Shown piece by piece: positions 1 to 11,392 of a stretch of DNA of 64,000 nt. Below the pieces are notes generated by a model. It saw nothing but the letters and a program-made list of their open reading frames with translations, searched no databases and was not told the DNA's origin. Each line of letters begins with the position of its first letter. The first letter of the stretch is position 1. A program made the translations under genes and the position numbers. This DNA comes from Rhexocercosporidium sp. MPI-PUGE-AT-0058 (taxonomy: Eukaryota > Ascomycota > Leotiomycetes > Helotiales): the NCBI GenBank assembly GCA_020746875.1, contig JAGTJL010000017.1:1178001-1242000 (forward strand), given 5' to 3'.

Positions 1-638
1 AAGCAACACGCCAAAGATTTGGAGCTGCTATGAGCGGACAGCATGCTATCAACGTATGAGTAGACTAGAAAACAACGTATCGTGAGCTATCTCCGAGGTG
101 AAGAGGACATCTGTTTTGCATGGCCGCTGTTGTTTGAGATACATTTTGAAATTCCTTCGTCCATGGACATGCATGCAACTCGGAGCAGATTGGAGTCATA
201 CCAACTCACCGCTTTAGCTCGGCCGCAATCGAGGGTTTTATTGTCAGCAGAGAAATGTTGGTAGAGGTGCAGAAAAGAGGGGTGGTCCCTGGCATCCTTC
301 TCTTGGGTAACCAATACTTGTCTGAAGATTTTTATTGGCCGCTGAACCAACAAGTACAGTATCTTGAGAATTAGGTATGACATCATCGGAATCGTTTCTG
401 AACTGTTCAAGTCCATAGAATAGTTTATTTACTGCCAGCAATCGAGAAGCTCAGCTCCACCGATCACCGGACATAAAGTGGATTTGGTCACATGATATCG
501 TTCGATTTTTTTAGACGATTTTCGGCGACCGAAATTGTTCGGCTGGTTGCCCAGAACCCGAAACTGAATTCCATTGATCACCAGATGTGGATTAACATGT
601 TTTTGTTTCAAAAGAGCTGAGGAGACCTGCCCTTGAAT
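1..638. other. Left-edge intergenic / PPTase upstream region
   Basis: No coding region is supported. Short open frames on both strands lack family resemblance and overlap each other. The stretch immediately before position 639 is the presumed 5' leader of the PPTase gene. I see no clear TATA element or repeat. Confidence 0.5.
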
Positions 639-1652
639 ATGGATGCACGAGAGACTCTTGGCGGACCAAATGGTCCTCGAATTGTTCAGTGGTTCATTGA
701 CACTCGTCCGCTGTGGCCGGTGACGAAGTCCAACGCTCGGGATGAGGTTCAACAATTGAAGAATGTCGTCAGTGATCTTACTCAGATATCTGAGACGTGT
801 GCTAAAACTTCTACCTAGGCGTCAAGAGCACTCTCCCTTCTCACCGAACCAGAACAGACATCTGTCCTCAAATACTACCATCTCAAAGATGCCAAGATGA
901 GCCTAGTATCTCACCTGCTGAAGCATTTCATCATCACCAAATGCAGTATCCCCTGGTCTCGCAGCACCATCTCTCGAGATGAGAAAGGAAAGCCTTGCTT
1001 CAAATCTGGCCCTGATACCGATCACGTGATTCTCGATTTCAATGTCAGCCATCAAGCAGGGATCGTGAGTCTCATCGCGGCGATTGGTTTCAAGGGAGTC
1101 TCCGTTGGGACGGATGTTGTTTGTGTGAATGAAAGGTTGCAGCAGGATTACGCGCATATCAGCAAATACGGCTTTGACGATTGGGTTGATGTGCACGCGG
1201 ATGTGCTGGCGGATTCCGAAGTGGCTTTCATGAAGTCGGCACCTATTGACGACCGGTACCGCGGAGCAGAGACAGTCATTGAGAAGCAGTTAAGGAGATT
1301 CTATGCTATATGGTGTTTGAGAGAGGCGTATGTGAAGATGACCGGCGATGCGCTGCTCGCACCATGGTTGAAGGAGCTTGAGATTCTCGATGTTCAGTCG
1401 CCGGCTGCGAAGGAAGGCATTGATGCGGTTTCTCTAGAGGAAGGCGAAGTTATCCGTCAATTCGCGAATTACTTCCAGGGGAAGGCGGTCACGAATGTCA
1501 AGACCGAACTCACGGCTTTGGGGACGCAGTACATGATTGCCGGATCGATTCGGATTCCGAAGGAACACAAGGATTCGGGTGTTAATTTAGGGAAGTGGCA
1601 GAAGTTAGACCTTGAGAGAGATATTCTTTGTTTTGCTGAGGCCTCCTCCTAA
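639..1652 (+). CDS. npgA: 4'-phosphopantetheinyl transferase, NpgA/Sfp type
   Basis: Transfers the phosphopantetheine arm of CoA to carrier domains of PKS, NRPS and alpha-aminoadipate reductase, probably in the cytosol. Predicted exons are 639..719 and 819..1652, giving 304 aa. The intron 720..818 (GTGACG...CTAG) has a length divisible by three and contains an in-frame TAG at 816-818. Without splicing the frame stops there; with splicing the N-terminus reads IDTRPLWPASRALSLL, then LKYYHLKD, as in NpgA. Sfp-family motifs seen: FNVSHQ (His about 105), the Mg-binding GTDVVCVNE (Asp about 126) and WCLREAYVKMTG (Trp192, Glu196, Lys200). The usual W-x-x-K-E-A reads W-x-x-R-E-A here. ATG 639 is the first methionine before the conserved IVQWFIDTRP segment. 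The family and main exon are firm; the exact donor site is an inference. Confidence 0.88.
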
Positions 1653-2953
1653 AGGTAACAAGTCTGTCTCGCTTGCATCACAAGCCGAATCACGAATTTG
1701 GTTGGGTCAAGCAAGCTCATCTGTTGACAGAAGGCAGAATTGGCGTCATTGACAGGAACTCGACAGTATGTCGGAGTGGATCTCCTTTCGAATTCCCTTG
1801 TATTTCTTCGGATGCTACCGAATGCCCTGAAGGCATTCTGGACTCTTCTCTAACCTTCGCACGGGCAGCACTCTTCGCTATTCACTCCGGCTCTCTCTAT
1901 TAGCGAATGCAACGGACGGAACTCGAACCCCAGGGCGTTTTATATTCTTGATCTATCGTCGTTCGTTGTGTCAATCACAAAGATGTTTCCTTCTCCTTCT
2001 TAAGATCCATGTCGCTAACAAGGATGGGGGGCGAGGCTGCTGTCAAGCCCCGTGACACGGATTCACATGTCAGCCTTCTTCTTACTGGCATCTAAACATT
2101 CGTTGACCCGGATTGGCAAGCTGTTCAACCCGACAAATCAACTCGTGAGACTTGCCAAGAAGGTTTCTTGAACTCTCGTCAGTGGCGCTGATCCCCGTTC
2201 TTCCCCATGGGCGTCTTAGCGCCAAGGGCTAACGTCACCATGCTTTCCACTTTTACCCCAGACCCGCTCTTCCAATGGTCTAGACGCAGTCCGGCTATCT
2301 TGGACTTCAATTCGCCCCTATCTCCGTACCGAAACATATGGACTGTGCTGGTAGAGGGTTAGACCTTGGAAAATATGAAAGTCAATTCAACGATCCTATT
2401 TCAACAATTGCATGTTCAGTCTTTGCATGTTCTCACACTCTGAATCAAATGGTTGATTTTCCACAGCTGTGGAAGAGTAACAAAGAACTTCGTAAGTCGA
2501 CGATGTCATCTCACGTTGATCACAAAAACCCCTCATCCTCAACGCTCACAGTTCGCGAGCCGTTCGTACCGCAAAAGGAGCAGTCCTCCGGCTCACATCC
2601 ATCGTCTGCTTCGGCCTGGTGCCCGATAAAGCGCGATCTCCCCCTTCGATGGACTTTGTGCTCGATTATTGGAGAGCCTCGCGGCAGTGGCGCTGGACGC
2701 CTTCTCTGATCCAGTCAAGCGTCAGCGCCATGTCTTTTGCCAGGGGCTCGGATTTGGACGATGACGATATGTGTGCATGGCGGGGTACGAAGTATTGTGC
2801 CGCGCTGTCAACCGCAGCTTTTCATGCTGTTGCATATATGTTCTTTGCGAGCGCTGTTAGACTTGTTGTATTTTCTCTTAATGTTCAATTCACTTTCCCT
2901 GTGAAGTGTTAAATGCCTCTTCCTTGTCTCTTGTACTCGTGCAATCGTATATC
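1653..2953. other. Intergenic region between PPTase and aquaglyceroporin
   Basis: About 1.3 kb with no supported gene. Open frames at 2338-2912 on + have no recognisable domain and no conserved start context. The right part is the presumed promoter/leader of the aquaglyceroporin; an open frame runs 48 nt upstream of its ATG in frame but starts only with GTG. Confidence 0.45.
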
Positions 2954-4421
2954 ATGTCTTCCGAGGGGACTGCGTACTCACCATCCAGCAGTCCACGGAC
3001 TAAGGACCGGGCCGAAGTGCACCACGATGAAGGGCAATATGGAAGTGGACCCGGTCTCAAAGACCCTGACAGTGCAATCCAGAATTCCGACAGAGCATAT
3101 GAAAAACACCTAGACAAGCAAGCAGATATAGTCGGGCCATCACCAGCGACTCGTCGTCCTTCAGACACACCGCGATATGGACACTTCGAACACCGCGAGG
3201 ATCGCGGGAGTCCGACCCTCTCACTACCTCCACCAAACACCCATCTCACAAATCATCCAACAGCAAGCACAGCCATGAGCACAAAGAGTAACAGAACTCA
3301 GGGACAGCTTGATCGTTCCCATACCATCTCTACATTACGTACGAAGATCGGCTTAGCACCAGAGGCGCCTATCGTTGATGACCACCATGTGCATTCACAT
3401 CTGAGGTGGAGCTCAATTCGAGTTATGATGCGGGAGCCGTTTGCAGAGTTCCTAGGAACCTTTGTCATGATATTATTCGGTGATGGTAGTGTAGCGCAAG
3501 TGCTGTTAAGTACAGGCCAAACCACAGCACCAGGTGGAAATGGATTCGGAGCATATCAGAGTATCAGCTGGGGGTAGGTCTGCCTCCCATACTTCCTTCA
3601 TTACCTTCCCTAACAGAACTACCAGATGGGGACTCGGGGTCATGCTTGGTATCTACGTCGCCGGCGACTCAGGGGGATTCCTCAACCCGGCCGTAACATT
3701 CTGCTTCTGCCTCTTCCGCAAGCTTCCCTGGAAGAGATTCCCAATCTATTTCTTAGCTCAAGTTCTCGGTGCATTCTGTGCATCTGGCGTCGTCTACGCA
3801 AATTACATCAATGCGATCGACCAAATAGAAGGTCATGGCATTCGAACAGTTCCTCCGAGCGCGACAGCCACCGCGGGAATTTTCTGTACGTACCCGCAAG
3901 CGTTTTTGACTAAAGCAAGCCAGTTCTTCAGCGAGTTTGTCGCGAGTACGATCCTCATGCTGGTGATCTTTGCGCTGAAGGATGATTCGAATCCCGGCGC
4001 TATGGGGAAGACTGGCGCGGGACAGATGTTTCCGCTTGCACTGTTCTTTTTGATTTTTGGACTTGGTGCTTGTTTTGGGTTAGTTTATCCCAGTCTTCTT
4101 TTCCCTTTGTTGAGCTAACAGCCCACTTCCAGATGGGAAACCGGCTATGCAATCAACCTCGCCCGAGATTTCGGCCCTCGTCTCATGTCCTACGCCGTCG
4201 GCTACGGAAACGAAGTCTGGAGTGCGGGTGGCTACTACTTTTGGATCCCGATGGTTGTTCCGTTCCTAGGATGTTCCTTTGGAGCGTTCCTATATGATGC
4301 GATGGTCTATACGGGGCCGGAGAGTCCGCTTAATAGACCGGCGATGGGGTTCCAGGATCTAGCAATTTGGTTGAGACTTAAGAGGGGAGAGAAGAAGAGG
4401 CATGAGAAGTATGATGTTTGA
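2954..4421 (+). CDS. Aquaglyceroporin, MIP family, Fps1-like
   Basis: Plasma-membrane channel of the major intrinsic protein family, expected to conduct glycerol and/or water in osmotic adjustment. Exons: 2954..3573, 3626..4078, 4133..4421, giving 453 aa. Introns are 52 and 54 nt (GTAGGT..CCAG; GTTAGT..CCAG), and each splits a glycine codon inside a conserved MIP segment. A hydrophilic N-terminal region of about 155 residues precedes the six-helix core that begins at EPFAEFLGTFVMILFG. The first pore motif is a normal NPA (residues 227-229, GGFLNPAV). The second is NLA (366-368, YAINLARDFGP), as at that site in yeast Fps1. The long N-terminal tail also resembles Fps1, where it helps gate the channel. 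The C-terminal tail is short and basic. ATG 2954 is the first in-frame ATG. Confidence 0.9.
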
Positions 4422-5462
4422 GTATCGATGTTAAAAGAAATTGATATTGTTACACTGTACTTTGTAAGATTACGGTTACGAGGGGTGGAAAATGAGTCGC
4501 TTGTACGATGTCCGGATGGCGTTGTGGAGTTTTGCTTGGGGTTGCTCTCGATCTACGGACGGGGCCCCGAATTGATGTTTTGATTGGACATTAATACCGT
4601 ACTTTCATTATGTATTCTGATGTCTCTTGCATTATCCACTTAGATCTCACGATGCAGTTTTGTGGCTGTCGGTAAAAGGCTTTCCTTTCGCCGAAGAACG
4701 GCATCTCTAACTTCCGCGCGCCGGTACGACATGCATCAAAACTTCGTTGCGAAAGTTGACCTACCTGAACGGCGTTCTTTTTTTCGGTACAATTAACGTC
4801 CCTTCCATATACCGTTCGCTTCGGGAGTTTACTCTTGTTTCAAATGCTCGGGTAGAGATGGGTGTGGAGTTGAAGCCGGGCCAATAAAGAGTTGATATTT
4901 CCCCTGCATCTCGCTCCAAAGTGAACCTGCAAGTGCAGCGCAATGATATGGAATCCAAGTCCTACGCTTGGGAGAAATACGCAGCGTATTTAATTGTAAG
5001 GGTGATGTGAGATCTTCCAAATGAGCTCGCTCGCTCGCTTAGCATAAGATTGATGATATCAACAATGTTTAATGCACTTTGAAGACATCATCAAATTTGC
5101 GAACTTAGCTATCTGCTAAAATAATCGGCAGAATTTATATATTTGATAGTGGAGGTATACATGTTCTCGAATGGGCGGCCTTATCCTAAAAATCTATCAG
5201 TCGAGTGCACTTGACATTCGTCCAAGATATACGGTCGAATGACATGTAGACGTCAACACTATATTCCAAGTGTATTGAACGAAGCATGAGATCTGTGATG
5301 AGTATTCATGTATATATAAGATGTCCTGCGATAACAGAGAATGATTCAAAAGATCATTGCCAGGGTTCAAACCTCTGTTCTCCTATCTCACACACAGAGA
5401 GAATTCCCACTACCTCCAACCACTCCTTCCTAACACCCTCCTCACTTACAAACCCCTTTGAA
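4422..5462. other. Intergenic region
   Basis: About 1 kb with no supported gene between the aquaglyceroporin terminus and the NmrA-like gene. The right end is the NmrA-like promoter and contains a TATA-like element, listed separately. Confidence 0.5.
5311..5320 (+). promoter_or_regulatory. TATA-like box upstream of NmrA-like gene
   Basis: TATATATAAG lies about 140 nt upstream of the ATG at 5463, a plausible fungal TATA position. Assigned from sequence only; no transcription start is known. Confidence 0.4.
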
Positions 5463-6227
5463 ATGGCGGCTAGAAAGCTCCTCGTCGTCGGTGCAACGGG
5501 CAAGCAAGGCGGCAGCCTCATCGAAGCCCTCTCCACCATCTTACCACCATTTAAAATCATTGCCTTGACCCGGGACACCGCCTCATCCGCCAAACCCCTC
5601 GCATCTAGACCCAACATCACCATCAGAGAAGGCGACTTCTCACAGCCCTCACCATTCTTCGCCTCTCACAAAGACATCTACGGTGTTCTCAGCATGGCTA
5701 TGCCACGTACCAAAGTCTCCGAAGAAGATCAAGCCAAACCTCTCATCGACGAGTCCATCAAGTATGGCGTCAACCACTTCGTGTTTACTTCTGTGGACCG
5801 AGGCGGAGAAGCCAGTGATAAGACACCAACTGATATCCATCATGTCGCTACCAAACATCTCATCGAGCATTATCTCAAAGAACAGACCTCCAGATCCGGC
5901 TCGAAAATGCAATGGACGATCCTACGACTCGTAGCATTCTTCTACAACATGACCCCAGACTTCATGGGCAAAGGATTCGCCAGCATGTGGGCCGGTGTCG
6001 GCTCGAAACCTATCCAATTAATCTCATCTCGAGCAGTCGGCTTATTTGCCGCGAAGGCATTTCCAAAGCCAGACAAATTCCAAGGAAAAGCGATCTCGCT
6101 TGCGGGTGACGAGTCGACGCTTGTGCAGGCGAGGAAAGTGTTTAGGGAGACGTTGGGGTATGATATGCCTGAGACTTTTGGGGTTGTGGGGAAGGGGATT
6201 GAGTTCGCGGTAGGGAGATTGGGATGA
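5463..6227 (+). CDS. NmrA-like NAD(P)-binding protein, probably frameshifted near its 3' end
   Basis: NmrA-family Rossmann-fold protein, either a redox-sensing regulator or an atypical short-chain reductase. The ATG at 5463 starts MAARKLLVVGATGKQGG, with the dinucleotide-binding glycine motif at residues 10-17. Upstream in-frame codons are leader-like and do not match the family. The continuous frame gives 254 aa and stops at TGA 6225-6227, short for a family of about 300. The missing C-terminus is visible one frame over: from ATG 6224 an open frame runs to TAG 6365-6367 with the typical pattern MMFERFREE...LPELQYFGKWLRE. One base appears to be missing near 6221 (a fourth G in the GGG run would restore the frame), from assembly error or real mutation. 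I see no plausible intron there. Confidence 0.82.
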   Translation: MAARKLLVVGATGKQGGSLIEALSTILPPFKIIALTRDTASSAKPLASRPNITIREGDFSQPSPFFASHKDIYGVLSMAMPRTKVSEEDQAKPLIDESIKYGVNHFVFTSVDRGGEASDKTPTDIHHVATKHLIEHYLKEQTSRSGSKMQWTILRLVAFFYNMTPDFMGKGFASMWAGVGSKPIQLISSRAVGLFAAKAFPKPDKFQGKAISLAGDESTLVQARKVFRETLGYDMPETFGVVGKGIEFAVGRLG

Positions 6228-6367
6228 TGTTTGAAAGGTTTCGGGAGGAAAGGTGTCGTGCTGATTTTGGGGAGTGTAGGAGAATGTTACCGGAGTTGCA
6301 GTATTTTGGGAAGTGGTTGAGAGAGAGTAATGGGTTGGAGAAGGATATAATCTGGGGTTGTTTGTAG
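6224..6367 (+). pseudogene. Out-of-frame C-terminal segment of the NmrA-like gene
   Basis: 47 codons shifted relative to the upstream NmrA frame. The segment carries the aromatic/acidic C-terminal pattern of NmrA-like proteins (MFERF..., then LPELQYFGKWLRES). The overlap with the upstream stop (TGATG) fits a one-base deletion in the GGG run at 6221-6223. It is listed to mark where the intact gene would probably end. Confidence 0.6.
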
Positions 6368-8498
6368 TTGCCTGTCATTCTGTGAAAATCTCTGCTTAGA
6401 TTTCTATTGTACACAATTTTGGATTGGATATGGCTGGAAAGTTTCCGAACGTGATCCCACTTCAGAAGTGACTTACATTCAAGACAGTGTTTAGTGGAAA
6501 AAGAAATTAATTATCGAGACGACATCAAACGACCAACATTACAACTGCTTCTCACTCATTAACCAAACATTTAGCCGAGGCAAAAAGGGGGAACGTAGCG
6601 CGCCAGAGGGGTTCGCCGGAAAAACATTGTGCCGCTTGGCCGAGAGTCCCATTTGGAGATTCAAATCGTAGCCTCGTCCTATCTTCACTCTCTCAAAGAA
6701 ATGCGACCCTCCTCTACCAACCTCAACGTCCTCAAACAAGCCTACATCATCAGAGGAAGGGTAGCCAATTCTCGGCCGTATCCTCGAAGTGATCGAATGC
6801 CAACAAAGATGCCCCAACGACCAAGGGAGATGTGCCAACGTCCACGAATACACAGCGACCTGGATTAATCTGTAAACATCCTTCCTTTGCCACCTCTGTC
6901 GAGAGCGGATACTATCTCAAGAAGTTGGACCTTGGGAAAAATGCGCTAGATTTGTGAATACCTCTGGACGGTGGACAGGCCTCAATTAAAACACGAAACA
7001 TATGGCAGGAAGGGCTTTGGGACATCGTATTGGAATCTGGAGATCTCCAATGAAAGGATCGATGGGTTGCAGAGGTGAGCGTGCAGTATCTGCAGCGGAA
7101 TTTCAGACAGATGGAGTCTTCAGAGCTAGTGCTCACCAAAGTTCTCCAAACAGAAAAGAAGAACCCTTCCATGTCACGAAAACGGAATACAAAGCTGTAG
7201 CTTACAACCCCCCTTCAAGATCCGTAGGATCCGAGATTCAGTCAGGGAGGGGCCGAGTCTCATATGCGACTACCAAAGCAAATATTATCGCACATCCAAC
7301 AACCAACAACCACGTTTGCAACCTCAAGTCAACAGTTCTAGACACAACAAGTCTATAGATTACTCTTCTGTTCGATGTCGAGGAGGACAAGAATCCCGTT
7401 GGCCCAGCGCGTAGGCATTAGGGCCACAACAGATGATGATCGGTCGGTCTTGTAATCAACAGCGGATATTCAGACGACTGCCCTACACCAATCACGAGAA
7501 GTACGCAGAAATGCTAGCTAATTTCGCAGCTACACAAGGACAGTTCCACATCGCGTTGCGGCCAATCGTGCATAACTTCGTAGCAAATGGCATATATGCT
7601 TTGATATGTCTGGTGAGGGGCTGGACGGGATTGCGAAGTTGGTCGGGCCGTTGCAGCGAGAGGGGAATCGAAATTGAGGACCCATCCACGAGGTCGCTGC
7701 GGCATTGGCCCCACATGTGAAAGATGACTGCCGGACTGATAATGAGGCAAATCGGCTTGTAGGTGAGTGCAAAGAACTGCATTCATGACTGGTGGTATGA
7801 GTAGCATTCTGGTAAAGGGGATAGCAATCGGTCTTGAGAAGAGGACATCGATAGATAAAAACGGCAAGCTGCAGGCGGTAGCGGAGCAGGAGGATCTATT
7901 GCTTTGGCTGGAGCAGAAGGGGTATGTATTGAGCGAAAAGGCGGGTGGATGACGAGTCCGGACTCATTGATCATTGATTTATGACGAAGGATGTATAAAT
8001 CGGCGTTCTGTCTTGGACGGATCCATATTTGGACGTTCATTATAGCACGATAGGTGGCAAACTTCTGTATGAGGGCACAGAGTGTCATATGCAGTGTTGT
8101 AAGGAACATGCCCATTTCTCTTACTATGATGCTTCGGTCCACTTCCTCTCAGCAGTACTTTCGTTCCTTCAAGAGCGAATCTCGATCCTCTTAGGCGATT
8201 TCCCGCTCCCACTCTCCAACGAACCATTCTACCCTCAAAGGCAAGGCGCAAGCGCATAGATTCCATACACTCCAGAGTGAATCGAAGCATTGATTTCTAT
8301 AAAAGAGCTTCTCGAAGATACGTTAGAGCAAGGCAGAGTTGGAGATCGTTATGACCGAACACATTACGTGTGGAGGTGTCCTGCTATTGAGGTTTATAGG
8401 TAGGCAAACTCATTTGCGGCAAGCAGAGACTTGAAACCTTGCAGATTGGTAGGCTATGTGGTAGTCCTCGAGAGGTATTTGCTTCATTGGAAAATGAG

Positions 8499-8529
8499 TT
8501 TTTTTTGGGGGGGGGGAGGGGGCGGGGGT
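8499..8529. repeat. Poly-T/poly-G low-complexity tract
   Basis: A run of T followed by interrupted G runs ending in GGCGGGGG. The G runs could form a G-quadruplex on +; no gene is attached to it. Confidence 0.7.
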
Positions 8530-10105
8530 TGCCACTTGAGACGTTCGTATCGCTTCGCCTAGTTGTTGTCATTCTCTTCATTGCCGAATTCTTAGAGAGT
8601 CTCTGCAGATATCGATCCTTGGATATTATGATGTTCTAACATCTGGTATTTGACATTCTCATGATATCAGACATAGAAGGTAGCAGGATATTTTTTGAGT
8701 TAAACAAACGCAAGTTTGCTGCATCGTCCAGCGGCAGAGGGCATTGGGTCAACGGGAGTATGAATGTGTCGCTCGTTACAGACCTTGAGCAATTGAACAG
8801 TCTGTTGTCAAAATAAGTAAAACGAAATTGTTGAATTGCCTCGTTAACTGTCAGCTAATTAATTTCAACGAACACTTGGGGTTATAGCAGAGTAAGCTCG
8901 TTAAACTGGCCCTCCTTCAGCCAGACCCCTGTCAGTATCAAAATCATACTCAGCTCCATCTCCACGCTACACCACAGAGTCCTATACAGAAATTCGGCCT
9001 CCCTCGTCAACGGATCAATTCTTCATATTTGCTGATGAGAAATATTGGCCACAATCTCCTGACCTCTCTTCTCATGCGGGGTGCGGGCCTTGCCGGCGCA
9101 GTTCGCTGGCCCGACCCTTTTCAGACGTGCAACAAAAGTATTTCTTCGCGACATCGAAATGCCAAGACTCGTCACTTGAGATTAGTGAGGTTACAGCGAT
9201 TAAATAACAATTCTCGGGGAACTATCGAGTTAGTCAGTTCTAATGTCAGAAGAGGATTGTTGAATGTTTCAGAGAGCTGGAGCGAGGTTTCATTCATTAT
9301 TTGGCTGGATATGGTGCTAGAGAGGAAGTGCCAGATCAGTAGGAATCCACGGCGTAGGGGGCGAGAAATCTCCGCAACAAGCTCTGGACAATGGGGAAAA
9401 AAGCGGCAACCTAGACAAGTCAGGTACCCGACACTGGAATGTGCAAAGACCACACCTGCGCACCATAAAACCCTCACCCATCTCACATCTAAGATAAAGC
9501 TATTCCCCAGCGCAACAGACATTTTGAACATATCCCTCCCTCCCATCTCCCATGCTGCTGAAGTCCAACGCCAAGGATACCCAAAAGGTGGGGTGAGAAC
9601 TCAGCCACACTCACCAGCATGCACGGTTATTGGCCAACCCACATCGTGTCTGGGCGATCTGTTGCACGTCGCGATGCCACGAGTTGCCGTTTTGTTGCGT
9701 GTCGCAGTTGGTGAGTGAGCTGCTGGGTGCCTCGAAGGATCCTTCTGGCAACATTTGGAGGAAGTGCTTGCACGTGATGGCAGGCTTGGGGAGGTTGAGG
9801 TTCCAGCAGGTAAGTAGCTCTTGGAGGGAGAGTTTCTTGTTTGAATCTCTGTGGAAATAGACAGCGAGTCCGGTCGCATTGACCGGTAGGTTAGATGTAT
9901 CAGAATATGTTGGTCTCCCAGCGGCTCGTCGACTACATCTATCTAAGATGCAATTAGTGTCACGTGACGGAGCCATCATTGAGTCGTCATGTTCTGCTTT
10001 CTCCGGGAATTGCTGTCATGAGCGATAGCTAGAAGGAATCTAATTAATCGTCTCCGCAAAAAATTCGTCGTCGTTAATGCTCGTTGTCCTTCTACATCCC
10101 AGACA

Positions 10106-10114
10106 TGTATATAT
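10106..10114 (+). promoter_or_regulatory. TATA-like box upstream of alpha/beta hydrolase
   Basis: TATATATT-type element (within GTATATATTG) about 90 nt upstream of the ATG at 10200. It is followed by a C/A-rich leader typical of fungal 5' UTRs. Assigned from sequence only. Confidence 0.35.
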
Positions 10115-10199
10115 TGTCGAATAACTTCCCCTCAAACTCCGCTCCATCCAAATCCCGACCATCCCAATCCAACCCAAAACCACCAATCTAACCGAAGCC

Positions 10200-11392
10200 A
10201 TGGCAACCAAAACAACACACACATTCAAGACCATCGGTCCTCTCGATTTAAAAGTCGACATCTACACGCCCACCTCAGATCTCTCCCATCCCTCCAACAA
10301 GCCAAAGTACACTTCCAAATCCCCCGTCATCCTCTTCATCCACGGCGGCGGCTTCGTAGCCTTCGACCGCTCACATCTCGGCCCAAGCGTCATTCAATCC
10401 GCACTCAAGCGCGGCTGGCCTCTCGTAAGTACCGATTATCGCAAACTACCACAGGTGCGCGGTGAGGAATTGCTGGAGGATGTCAAGGATGCGTATTCGT
10501 TTGTGAGGGAAGACTTACCAGGAATCCTGGCTGGGAATACTGAAGAGAAGCTCCCTCCGTTCGAGAATGTTATTGTTGTGGGCCAGAGTGCTGGTTAGTC
10601 CCCTTCCCTTCTCTTAGCAACTTCCGGAGCCGAACTCGTTTTCGAATTAAAACAAAATGATTAACGTGGAATGTATGAAGGCGGATACCTAGCTCTCTTA
10701 TGTGGCCATTTCAAAGACCACCGCCCCATAGCTATACTCAGCTACTACGGCGTGACAACAACATCTGACGCCATGTTCAAGCGTGAACGCGATCCTGCCC
10801 AACCCAAGATCCCTCGCGCCTACGTAGCGCATTTCCTCGACGAGGAGACCAGTGTCGGGAGTACACCTGCCCATGGAGCATTCTATCCTGATTGTCTCCT
10901 GCCCGACCTGACTCGGAACCCGGAATTTGTCCTACCGGCGAGGGATGAAGGCCATCCTGCGCATAATAGACAGTTACTACTTCCGTATTTCGCGCAGGAA
11001 AATATGTTTGCTTCGTTTATGGAGGATGTGGATCGTGATTTGGAGGATGAGGGGTGGAGGGATTATGTGCCGACTGTTTTTGTGCACGGAGAGGCGGATG
11101 ATGCGGTGCCTTTACAGGCTTCCGTAAATTTGATGGAGGTTATTGGTGAGTCGTTCTTGTCTGATGTCTTGGTTGAGTAGGGTTGGCAGGTTGTTGTGTT
11201 TGCTTTGCTTCTGGGGTGGAAACTGACTGAGGATATACAGGACCGACCCCTGCGAAGCTTTTCGTGGCAAAGGGAGCAAAACATGCTTTTGACGAACCGT
11301 TCTATCTTGGGGATCCTGAGATAGCTGATGTTGAAGAAGGATGGGCGGCTTTGGAAGAGATAGTGAATGCTAAACTGAATGAGTCTGCTTGA
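10200..11392 (+). CDS. Alpha/beta hydrolase fold-3 (HSL-like esterase)
   Basis: Serine hydrolase of the hormone-sensitive-lipase-like alpha/beta hydrolase family, with esterase or lipase activity on an unknown small substrate. Exons: 10200..10593, 10681..11145, 11241..11392 (introns 87 and 95 nt), 336 aa. Motifs seen: oxyanion-hole HGGG at residues 48-51, nucleophile elbow GQSAGG with Ser130 (the first intron falls inside this motif and restores it precisely), acid in HGEADDAVPL (Asp271 or 272) and His301 in KGAKHAFDE. There is no signal peptide, so it is probably cytosolic. The triad is complete only in the spliced product, which supports both introns. There is no partner gene nearby to suggest a pathway. 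Confidence 0.9.

Larger units (their letters stand above)
6368..10199. other. Gene-poor region, 3.8 kb
   Basis: Several open frames of 60-230 codons occur on both strands (for example 7002-7358 +, 7433-7720 +, 8029-8259 +, 9029-9718 +), but none shows a domain I recognise and they overlap in competing frames. A short stretch near 7480-7620 + (NHEKYAEMLANFAATQG, then FHIALRPIVHNFVANGIYAL) looks protein-like but is isolated, so a decayed gene is possible. A T/G homopolymer tract lies at 8499-8529. Confidence 0.4.

Noticed and set aside
816..818. Premature TAG inside the PPTase frame, suggesting a pseudogene
   Set aside because: It serves as the acceptor of a 99-nt intron whose removal restores the family N-terminus exactly.
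5355..5385. GGTTCAAAC as a tRNA B box
   Set aside because: The flanking bases do not form a T-arm stem and no acceptor or anticodon stem is present.
9029..9718. 229-codon open frame on +
   Set aside because: No domain, overlaps similar-length frames on -, and no splice or start context supports it.
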